From: Lepeophtheirus salmonis
Taxonomy: Eukaryota; Arthropoda; Copepoda; Siphonostomatoida; Caligidae
DNA length: 64,000 nucleotides
Reading direction: 5' to 3'
Assembly (NCBI RefSeq): GCF_016086655.4
Contig: NC_052137.2
Coordinates: 6,572,001 to 6,636,000, forward strand
Shown piece after piece: positions 46,201-58,200 of the stretch. The first letter of the stretch is position 1; every line of letters begins with the position of its first letter. Below the pieces are notes generated by a model that was given only the letters and a program-made list of their open reading frames with translations, was not told where the DNA came from and ran no database searches. The translations under genes and the position numbers were made by a program.

Positions 46201-49200
46201 TGCACAAGAAAGTGCATCAAAGGGGCAGCATTGGAACCCTGCATTTTTTTAACTATCATGAGTAACTGTGATGACATAAATACACTTTTAAAATTGTATT
46301 AGAGAGGGGAAATATCCATGGAAAAAACACATAAAAGTTTATGAGGATATTATACATATATTTTGAACCGTTTCATTTGGAAATAGAGTCTTATTCAATT
46401 ATGTTATTAGATAATAATAAATATTGTTTCAAAGGAAAGTTAATGAATTTGATAATGAAACAATTCTTGGAGTCTTTTCTTGAGATCATCCCTCTCTTCC
46501 GAGACGGCATGTAATTGCGACTTAAGAAGACCCAGCTCCCTACATAACTTCTTGTTCATTTCTTCCATGTCCTTCCGATGGTTCATTCTTTTAGAGCGAC
46601 AGTTTTGAGCATAGGTACGATTCTTGAGGGTTCTTCTCTTTCGCTTGGCTTGCAGGATTTCTTCTTTGGAGAGTCCGCTCAATTTACGATTGAGCTCACG
46701 AACACTTAATTGTAGGAGATTTGTTTCATCGTCAAATAATTGAGACTCGTTGGAGGAAGAGGAACTCACTTGCTCTATGACTCCGTTTGATGGGTCCTCT
46801 GGAAGAAGGGTCGTGTTGTTTGGAGGTGATGAAGAAGGTATGACTTCTGGAAGGAGAGAGTCCAAAGAGATGTAGGAGGTCGCAGCATTGTGTACGGATG
46901 GGTCTTCTAAATATTTGTAGCATTCTTCTAGAGGTTGTGGATTCGGAAGTAAATCTGGATTAAAATCCAAGAGGCCCTCTATATTAATAATGTCTTCGCA
47001 GTATGAGGAATTGTTGAAAATTTGCTGATGAATGTAAGTTTTCTCCATTTTGGAGGAACTGAAAATGCTGAATTGACATTAAATAATTTACAGGACCTCA
47101 TACTATATCCCACAGAAATATTTATGCAAGTACATATTTCTAAGTGCACGCGTTTTATTTATTTTTTTACAAGATAAATTGATATTTTTGACTGATGTTT
47201 TTTAAATTTTAAATACATAAACATATTATATATATATTTTTTCTAATTAAGAGAATTATTGACAGGAAATTACAACTGGACGTCTTGGAAAAAAAAAAAA
47301 AAATATTTATCTCCTGTAAAACATTTTTTCATGTAGGTATGTCTTTTGAGTTGTAATTACCTAAATATTAACCTATATACGTTGTATAGGCAGGCTTGAT
47401 GTTGTTCACCTTTTTTAATCGTTAGGTCACTTTAATCGTTCTTTTTTTTTAATTAGTTTAGTTCACTAAATCATTCCCTTTGAATTCGTCTAATCATTCA
47501 CTTTTTAAACGCCTTTCCGTTTTCTTTTGACCAATTTTAGGAAGATAAAACACAATCATATTAAAGCGACAAATTTACAATATCTTTTAATAAAACTAAA
47601 GAGTAGTTTTTTTAAACGATCCCAATTTCCTCTGGTCTCATGACAACCCACAACAAATAAGTTTTAAAAGAAGCTAATGGAGACAATATACATACTTCTT
47701 TTAATCAGGAACAAAAACTTTGTGCAATTAAAATGGTAAGATAGACCACACATTTTTGGCTATAGCGGTCGGGTGCACTACCTGATTCGTCCACAAATAT
47801 AGAAAACTTATCAAGCATCATGGCGAGAACTATTTGACGTTATTTTTTTAAAGCTTTGTCCTCCGGAAGCGGACAAAATCGTCCGAAATCAAGCAATGTT
47901 GAAGAATTATACAAAATATTGAGAAAAATTCCGGTAAATCGATGAAGGCAATCGCTGACAGCATCAACGCAGCATCTTGTTCAACTTTCCATCGTGTCAT
48001 CGATAAAGATCTATGGTACCACAGCTTTGCATGTTTCCTGTCAAATAGGTATAAAAGGGTAACCGGAACAAAAGGCTTTAATCAAGCTTAAATAGAAGCC
48101 TCCTCTGAATGATTTTGTCAAGTTCTTCTCAGATGAGAAAAATTTCTCTCAACCCCAGAAACATAACTCAAGGAGCAATAGATGGTCGGCAAAAGTCCTT
48201 ATAACGCCCCTAGGATCATGAGAGTCTAGTACACACAGCAAGTTATGATTCTTGACTATGTTAGTAGCAAAGTCAAGTCACATTATGCCGCCCTTTATCG
48301 TTAACTATGATCTACATCTGTGTTCTACGCATCAAAGTCCTCCCCTAGATCCACAGTATCATGAAAGACTGCCTTAGCATCTAGAAGCAAGACAGCCTTT
48401 ATTTCATACAAGCAAAGGAACACTCAATTTTCTTGATTCTGAGAATGTGATGTACATCCCACCGAGTTCGTGGCCTGCTAAAAGGCCGGAATTGAACCCT
48501 TTTTGTCTACTTTGTCTGGGGTAATGTTGGAAGGTTATACATATATTACTTAATTGAATTAGTTTGTAAAAGTTAGATTGTATATTAATAACAAATATGA
48601 ATCAAATCATTATTCAATCCAAAAAACCCGCCGAATTGAATGTAGCATTGTTCATTAGGTAGGTTTGTTTTTCAATTTTTTCAAATTTGGATGACGGCTT
48701 GTCTAAAAAAAATAATTGTGATAGGATAAGAAAATAACCTATGCAAAATTTCATTGTCATACAATGTCATCCGTAGGAAGCACATCTCGTTTAAATTTCA
48801 AAATAATACAAAAGCTCTTTATTTACTCAATAAAGATTAAAATAACATATTAATCATTATTTTGCATCAATGTATTATAATAGACATTATTCTAACCTAT
48901 AGCAAATATTAAAACAGTTTTTTCGAAAGCATTAGAATCCTTTGATCTTTCCTTTCTGAATATGTAAAAGAAATGATCCGCACTATACACAGATCATCAA
49001 AATTTCGTAACTTTTTATTTTATTTTTGTTCCATAGGATAATTTAAAAAAAGTAAAAATAATTTAAACTATTTATTTTGGTTACAAAAATCAAAATAATT
49101 TTATGCAAAATAACTAAAAAAGTAGACTTAGTATCTACATAATCGAAATTCGACCAAAAGTTGAAAAACATACCTCCCGATTGTTCATCTCTTAAGGGTA

Positions 49201-52200
49201 TATAGAAAAATAAGTTATATAAAGTAAAGTACTACTCTCAATTCTAAGAAATAAGTAATGTATCTAAATTAAAGTATTGAGCATATTAGTTTTTGAATTT
49301 ATAAAACTTGGATAAACAAGGATTTTCATTTTCCTTTGCAGAATTAATCTCTTAAGTTCAATTAAAAGGGGAGGTGGCATAGTTACCGAGTGGTCCATTC
49401 AATATTACTACTAACTAATTCAATATTTGAGGACGTTTGAGTGATTGAAATTAATTCATATTTCGATATATTAAAGCATAAGAAAATATGTACAAAACAA
49501 AACAAACTTGAGTATTCTAGCTTACAAAAAAGTCGAAGAAATGACACTTGAACGTGATCGACGAATTTCCATTCGCACACTCCAAGCCTTTGGGCGACTC
49601 CATGACCACCTTCTACGAAGTTAGCAAGTCCGAAACGTTGGAGAGGAAGAAGGGATTTGTCAAAAAGCCCAAACTAAAGCCGGATGAGTTAAAGAAAACA
49701 GCCCAGGCCAAACCTCTCATGTCCATGAGGGCAAGAAATCTCGGAGTTTCACTCTAGACTGTCCAGAAATATATTAAAAAAGTGGGTGGAGAGAGCCTTG
49801 TGAGGCTGGAGAGGCCACTTTTAACACCAGGAATGACAGAAACCCAGATTCTCTGTAGCATTACTTTTTTGAATGAGGCTTTTGAGTTCTTTTGAAATAT
49901 TTATGACATTGCTCGGATTCCAACCCCTTCAACTACAACTTTTGGATGCATGTCGAGGGGAAACCCTGCAGTATCTGTCATCCAAACACCTAGACCTTCA
50001 AAGCCACTGTCAGCCAGCACTATACCCTCATGACAGAGGACTACACCCACAGCGGGTGCCAGGCTTTTTGCCATTCCCTAAAGTCATTATTGCCGCTAAG
50101 GGCGGTTACATAAATGATTAAGAGAGCTCAGGCACACACATCTATTTATCCTATTAATTTTGTTGAAATTCTATTTTTAATAAATAAATTATATCTTAAG
50201 TTTAAAATTCAAAGTGTTCAAATTTGAATGAACCACTCAGTACCAGGGTACTTCTTGGAGGCTGTTAGTTATTAATAGCGTACTTCATGTTATATATTAA
50301 TTCATTTGGTTGACAGAAATGTATTATCGTAAATTCAGATAAAAGTTGATCACGTGGTTCGTGTTTGGATACTTGGTTTTATAGTTTAAGCAAAGAGTGG
50401 TGTGAGGCGGGCTGCAAAGGCTGGATAGACTGAGCATACGATGCTGGGCTAGTACAGCCATAAAATTCACTTTCATAAAGCAGATTTTTTAAAAGTAAAT
50501 GGCGAAATCTTACATTTTCTCACCTGAAATTGGATTTTTTTTTTTTTTTTTTTGTTTCTTTACAAAAGTAAGAAAATATTATATTGGGGAAAAAGTAATT
50601 TCATATTTTCCCCTTTATTTCAATGCTTTATGAAAATTGTTGCAGTCATCCGATTTAAGCCAAGTATGACATGTTCTGTTCGATAACTTGTTACTTACGA
50701 TAATCCAACTTCATAATGTCCTTCTAGTAGAATTCCTTGCACCTACTGTCAAAAAACTCGGAAAAACAATTATCAAGGGCCTCAATTGAAGCCAAATTAG
50801 TATCCCTAAGGGCGCAGTCTATGGATAGGAATAGATGGTAGTCGGTAAGACTGTAGGGTGGATGTATAAGACCTTGCCATCCGAGCTCTCGGAGCCTCTG
50901 GCTCGTCATAAAATATGTGTGCAGCCTGGTTTTGTCTTGATAAAACACGATTCCTTTCCTATTCGAGATTATTTTATGTATCCGCCTTCTGCAAATGGTT
51001 CAAAATGGTTGTATGATCGATGTTCAGCTCCTGAGCAATACTTCGACTGCTAACATGACGGTCTATCTCGATATTTTCTATGATTTTAGGGAGATTTTCT
51101 TCAACAGGCCTGCCAGTACGGTGTACATCATTCATCTCCACTACAACAGAACGAAATCGCTCGAGCCACTGTTGTGCGACACGAACCGAAAGTGTATTGC
51201 AAAATATACATTACATACTTTACCTTTCAGGTAGTAAAACTGTAAAATATGACGAATTTACTCGACGCACAGTAATTCACGACTGTACATGCCTAGCGCA
51301 ATACTTAAAAAAGCGTTTGCAGTATACACTCCTACCTTTGCAACACTTTATCGTGTTATTTGATGTGACCAATAATGAATAAGATATATGGATATATAGT
51401 TCAAAATCATGTTAATTTTCTCTCTCTTTTATTTTTACATACCGATAGGAAATATTAGGTTATGGAAAAAGTAATTTCGTATTTCCTGCTTCAACGTGTA
51501 GGGCGTACAAATTTAGCCTGAATATTCGCCCTTGACAATTGGTTGTTTTTCTACGAGAAGGGCATTATCAAGTTAGATTCTTGCTGACAAATTATCGAAT
51601 AGAATGGGGTATACTTTATTTAAATCGGAGGATTGTAACAATTCTTATAAAACATTAAAATAACGCGAAAAATACCTATTATATTATACAGCACTGCCTA
51701 TAACTCTCGAGCAAACCCTCACTGTTACTAAGCCTTTCCGTCTTCGAGAATTAATCAAATAAGTAATATGAGCCAACACTGTTCATGAACGACAATTGCT
51801 CTATGCTCATATATATCAAATCAATACTTTATATTCTTATTAAGGTTTGAGTTTATTGAGGCTCAGAGAGCCTGTGTACTCATCACAAAGAAAAGCCTTC
51901 TCTTCACGACACTTTATCTACTCCTCTCATTTGGAATCCCTCTCCTGATTGTTGTCTTTTGCTACAGTGCTATTTTCAAGGTAAATCCATAGAAAGAATC
52001 CGTCAATATAATTATCAATTCATTCTAATTCATTCATCAAGGTTGCTTGGACAAAAAGAAACAAAATTAACATTTGCTTGGAGAATGTTGGATATTGTAA
52101 AAGTCCTTATGGGGGATTACTGGCCCCCTCCAAATCTCTATGGTGCTGCAGTTTGACTGGATTTAGTCTAAAGGTACATTTGATTGAATCATATTCAAAT

Positions 52201-55200
52201 ATATCAGAGGCGTCTGCAAGATTAAATATATATTTATTCATTTGGTGGGGGGAGAAGGGGCTCGGTTTTTGATTTTTTTTCTTTTTTTAAATCCAAAAAT
52301 TAAAATTTTTAGAAAAAAATTCGAAAAATTTAAATTTTTTGAAAAAAAAATTCCAAAAATAAAAATTTTTTGTAAAAAAATTCCAAAATCCACAGTTATT
52401 CTCAAAATATTTATATTTTTAAAAATATTACAGTTAGTCTATTCTCAAAAAATTTCAAAAATTAAATGTCAAAAATAAAAAATTTTGAAAAAAAAATTCA
52501 AATATTAAATTTTCTAGCAAAAAGCAAAAATTCCCTAATTTGGGGTGCTGGCTACAGCCCCTCCAGCCTACCCCCTGCGGACTCCCCTCTGAGTATTCAT
52601 AGTGGATACAAAATATATACCGAATTCATGGTTTGATGAATTCCTATTACACATAATTATACCAAGATTAGTTTGTAAATCCCTAATGACATTATTTAAT
52701 GGAGCAAAGTTGATATTTGAGAAGTTAAAAATAGAAAATGTACAAGTGAGTGGTACTTAAATCTATTTTTATTTTTTATTTTCGAAATGTGGGGAAGGCA
52801 TGGTATGTACAAAAATATTATGTTATGTAAAGTTTTTATTGATCCATGTTTAAAATAGTGATGAAACGATTCAAAAAAAAAATATATCCCCATGCTGATT
52901 CTATAATATTTTAAATAATCGATATAAAATACCCTTTTTTTCTGTAAATTTCTAAGAATTACAATTCATAAAATAAAGGATAATGATTCCTCGACCTGTG
53001 GAGCTTTTCCCAAGGCGAATTTTCCTAGGGTGAGTAATCCCACGGCAAACTTTTAAAAGACAAATTTTGCAAAGGCGAGCTTTCCTAGATCTCTTTACAA
53101 TACTAATTCCTCGAAAATAGCAATATTTACACCAAATGCATGTGTTTAGAATCATTTTATTCACGTTTAGTTTGTGTTCAATTTGTTTCTCATCAGTTTT
53201 TGAGCATTTATTATCGTAAATTATAATATTAGAGTCTTTATAAAGTTATAAGACTCACTTAACAAGGTACAATGCCCTCCAGCCCACCCCCTGCGGACGC
53301 CCCTGGGAAAATTGCAGTCGGTAGAAAATTACCTGTAATTACTCTATTATTTACGTATAGGATTAATCCATCAAAGTATCCGTAGATGATGGTTAATAGA
53401 AATACAAGGATAGACCAATAATGTAATCAGGCCTGCTATAAAGACAGGGAGATTTTGACAAAACACAAAACCAGTCATAGTCTATGACGTCACTATTGCT
53501 AGAATTTTTAATTTCATGTATCGTACCGACTATTGGGTAAGAAAAACAGATTTTTACAAAACAAGCAACCATTCATCCACTATGACGTCAGTATTAAAAG
53601 CGTGGTGGAAGTCAAACATCAGTCGTACACGCGTTATGGTATACCTTGTATTTCTATTAACCTTGCCGTAGAGGTTTTCCCTTCTGCCAAGGAATTTTCA
53701 GCCCTATTTGATTATGTCAGCAAAAATAGTTTTAATAGGGTTGAGTGACTTCCCATAGAAATATTAGTTTGGAAAAATGGGATATCAGTATAAAATTCCA
53801 CGTTTAAAAATTGTATATAATTAAAATTTGTGGTAGGTCAACTTAAAAAAAATCAAGAGCAAACATCCAGAAATTGTTTCGACTTATTTATTCATAAACC
53901 ATTAATAATAAATAATTATTCATTTATGTTCTCAATATAAAAAAATCTTGAAATAAAATCAGGAAAAACTGTTCATAAATAATTAAATTTACGAAAACAA
54001 AATTCAAAAATCCACAGCTGTTCACAAAAAAATTTCAAAAAATAAATTTTTCTGAAAAAAATGTCAAACAATAAATTTTTTGGAAAAAGATTATAAAAAT
54101 CCCTAGCTGTTCTCAAACAGTTTAATTTCTTTGAAAAAAACATCACATATTAAATAAAAACTTCAAATATTACACATTTTTTGGTGATAAATTTCAAAAA
54201 TCCATGACCAGTCACAGAAAACTAATTTTTTTGTAAAAAAAATTTGAATAATTTAATTAAATTTTTGAAAACAAATTTCAAAAATTAAATTTTTATGGAC
54301 GCCCCAACGATTAAATACTTAATTCGTTTCGATTTGTGATTGCATGATCTCTATAAATCAAATATTTGTTATAATTCTACGTAATATTAATTCTTTTTGT
54401 TTCATAAAAGTTGAATCGAAGAAGCGGCACGCTTCAACGCAAAATAAGCACCAACAACTTCTGGAACCTCCAAGCCCGCTCCCCCATCAAAAGCATATTT
54501 ACTCTCGTTTCAATTGTGGGATTCTTCCTCATCATTTCTCTCCCAGATGCTGTAAGAACACTTGAATGCTTAATCTCTGGATCCAGCTCACAAATTGGAC
54601 ATACTATCTCCTACTGGGCCTCAAATTTAGGTTATTTCTCTCATCCATTCCTTTATGGGCTGCTAAATCGTTCCATACGGAAGGAACTTTACAAGATATT
54701 CAATATACATCAAACAGGTTCGACAGGATTAAGAGTGCGAAAGAGACACGTAACAACTTTACCTAAAATCCCCGAGAGACGAATAAGTATGCCTGGTAAA
54801 TATTTACCCCCCTTTAATTGGCTTAATAGTCATTCACCACCAAGGCCGGTACATACTTCATCTATTATAAATAGAAAAATACACATACGTAATACTTGAT
54901 ACGTAAATGGGTTCTCTTATCGTCATAAATCTATTCATTGATTCGTCAATATTATGTAAAACCTCTATGAACATATACGTCATGTAAAACCGATATTTAA
55001 CAACTCTTTTCCTATGTATGAAATATGTATATACATGGGTCATCAATATAAAAGCAAGTTAGAATGATTTATCGCAAAATGGAGTGTGAACAAAAATCCA
55101 AAACATCATATAGATACACAATATACAGTATTCTTGGTCTTTTGTAGAAACTACAGCAGCTAAAATTACGTAGTAGTTACTGTCATTCGAGTTTGCTGAA

Positions 55201-58200
55201 ATTACATCATAATTCATTACCTCTTTCAAATAGACAAGATACCTGTAGGAGATGTGTGACTAGAATGTATTATTTTCTTAGTTCTTATATTCTTTAAATC
55301 TTAGCTATGAGTGAAAAATAAAATAAAAAGATAGCTAAGGCTGAAAACACAGTCCTTAGGATCGTTGAATTGTAAAAAAGATCGGATTGATAAAAAAAAA
55401 GACTGATAAGGTGATCAGTCCATGGAATGATTCAACACTAGTTATCTTCAATTGATATCAAGAAATGGCTTGTATTCACCCTTTGGGTGTGTCCCCAAAT
55501 GTACTCTTAAAGTAGCCAACATTGATTGGCCTAATAAAAGAATAATGGTTTAATACTATTCCTAAAATTGTTGGGTAGATTATCTCATCTCATTAATTTG
55601 AATCATCTAACTGACTCAAATACGTCTTTTATTTATTTTTTATTAAGAAATTAAATTTTTCGGAAGGGATAAAATTTAAACGAAGAACCTTATTTGTATA
55701 ATTGACAAATCGAATAAAGATTTTTTAGACGCTATGATTTTTTTTTTTTTTCTATAACTATAAAAATTCCACTAAAGAGGGGTGTGAGGGGCAATGACTA
55801 TTATGCCACAAACCATATAAACAGTGGAAGAAATAAGCATTTGATCCCTAGCCAATTTTGTAAGTTTGCCCACTGATAAGACTTTTTATGGGCTTGAGGT
55901 TCAGAGACTGGCTAGACCAGTTCAATGTGCTTCTACTTGAGATCTCATTTGTTGCGTTAGTCGTATATTTTATGTATTCTTGCGCTGGAAAACCCATTAC
56001 GCGGGTCATTTTTAATGACACTACCCTGGGGGTAGAGTTTGACGCCCAAAATGTTCCAGTGGAGGGCCTCGTTCATCCTCTCTTCGATAAGATGAGTCAC
56101 CCTTTCATCATAGCTGAGAAACCCCTCCAAGGCATAATGTTTCCACCCCTTCACGTTCCGGATGTTGTTCTTGGTAGTATTGTGTCAGTCCTTATTTAAG
56201 ACTGCATTTCTGTCCAGTTCAGTCCTGCGTATCAGTCCAAAAACTTGTAGATTTTGGTCCTTGATGGTATCACTTAACTTTATTTCTTCTTTTTTTAAAT
56301 CAGCTCTAGTATTGATAGTCCAAAGGACTGACAGTCTTAAAAACCAGTCCCAATGACTGGTAGGACCGGTCCTAATAATTGACTGGATCGGGCCGAATAT
56401 TTGGGGTTAAACTCAGCTAATGTTGATTTTCTAATCAGTTTCTCCAACCCCTTTTTTTGTGCGACCTTTTTTTACCGTTCAACGTTCCTAAGGGCCGATA
56501 CCTCGATTTTTTCGTCCTAACAATCTTTTATATTCTTCAATCCTAGCTAGGATTGAAGAATATACTTACTTTTAACATCTGGGATCTTGTCTCTTTGAAA
56601 GAGGTTATAAATTATGATGAAACTTCAGCAACTCAAATGACGTGGTTAGTAGTACCTACGTATTTCAAGTGTTGGACTTTCCATAAAAGAATGATGAGGA
56701 TTATTTTTAGGACTGACACACTGTATTAGGACGGGACTGATAGGACGGCGGTCTTTTTAGGCCGATCCAACACTATACTCAGCATTGTTCTTCCCCCAAC
56801 ACTATATTTTTTGCCCATGTAATGTCAGCCACTATAAAAATAAACCTACCATTAAAGTTTTAGACCGTTCTTTTCTTTATCAGACGGCAAACTTACAAAA
56901 TCGCCAGGAGTCAAATACTTATTTTCTACACAGTACAGTGTATACCTATATGATGTTCCGGATTTTTATTCAAATTTGTTTCTATGTTGACATACCACAG
57001 TTATTCCTGATACCTAATGGGGTAGTACGGATTACAAAAAGTGTATTGTACGTTTTATTTATAAGCCAGGAACCAGAAATGAAATTGATTATCTATTTAT
57101 GTCCAAAAAGATTCTTTCAAATAAGTCAACACAAATTTATAATTAGTACGTCCTTCATCTCTTTACCCAATACTATACCTCTCTAAAGAAGCCTGCCGGT
57201 GGTACTATTTGAATTGATTTAGTCTAATAGATGCTCATTATTTCAGTATTTAGTTTGTCATATAACCAATCTAATGAAAAAATTGGCGTACCTCCGTATT
57301 TAGTGCATTGGAGAAAAAACAAAGGTAAATGAAATCAAATAAGTGAATATAATATTTTAATTAGAGCCCAATCGATATATTAACAAGCCGATTATATACC
57401 ATTTGAGAAAGTTTGCACATTAATTATTACTGATATTTTTTCCTCTATAAAACAAAATCAACAAGTAAAAAAGTTTTTAAATTTATGTTAACCCTTGATA
57501 ACACAGACCGAGACCGTGACTAGGATGTCAGGGAAGTTAATCTTTTGGCAGAATGTTTTTAAAAAAAATCAATTATTATTTTTTTTAAAGACATATTTTT
57601 CCTTTAAATACATTAAACTAAAGTTATAATTTTGACTATAAACGTTTGAACAAAATATTTCATATTTAACAACAATCAGGACACGCTTGAGTGAGGCCCA
57701 TTACTATACTCCCTGTATAGTCATGGGCCTCACTCAAGCGTGTTGGACATTTAAGTAAAGGCGTACACGTATAAACCATTTTCACGTGATGTCAGAATTG
57801 TTGATGTGAGCCATTATGGAGGCATAAACAAACAAGTTTTATAGAAATTAAACTCTTTTTTATTCATACTTGGTAGTGTTGGATCAGTCTAAAAAAACTT
57901 AAAAGACTGGATACCTATCAATCCTGTCATATATAAAAATTCGTCTAGTTCGGTCCCCAAAAAATCGGTCTGGACCGATTTTGCAGATAAACTGTTTATA
58001 ACATGACATCATATGTTTTTTCAAGTACAATGACGTTATACGACGTTTAAACAGAGATAGCTCGGATTAATTATGATCCCACCGTCTCTTATATTTATAC
58101 AGTATTTGTTCTAGAACTTATCGTGTACTTTTGAGATTGTTTGAAAAAAAGGAATGATTGTTGATCTAGAAAAAAAAATGGTCTCTCGTATTATATGAAA

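Larger units (their letters stand above)
44444..51844 (+). other. Intron 3 of the GPR161-like gene (7.4 kb)
   Basis: This intron contains an intronless antisense Maf-type gene (46440-47048) and four mariner-type remnants (45.0, 47.8, 49.4 and 50.6 kb). A copy of the TATATAAAATGGAG dispersed repeat is at 45.7 kb. No receptor exon was missed here: the Trp codon split between exons 3 and 4 joins in frame. Confidence 0.8.

Noticed and set aside
46732..46923. Minus-strand frame overlapping the Maf gene
   Set aside because: It is a different frame inside the Maf coding sequence and shows no domain. It is a shadow.
50584..51480. Inverted-repeat-bounded mariner
   Set aside because: The termini at 50587 and 51451 are in direct orientation, not inverted, so a single complete element with both ends is not supported. 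Only the transposase relic is called.
53533..53748. Plus-strand 71-codon frame
   Set aside because: Starts inside the MITE at 53391-53662 and extends into its flank. The frame is not supported by any similarity or splice site.
55888..56199. Coding exon of the receptor or another gene
   Set aside because: Open on both strands and less AT-rich than its surroundings, but phases and splice sites do not fit the receptor, and neither strand shows a domain. It is kept only as an unassigned block.
56785..57186. 133-codon plus-strand open frame
   Set aside because: It has no ATG in good context at its start, no recognisable domain, and lies between repeat copies. A frame this long is borderline for chance in DNA of this composition, so it is not called.
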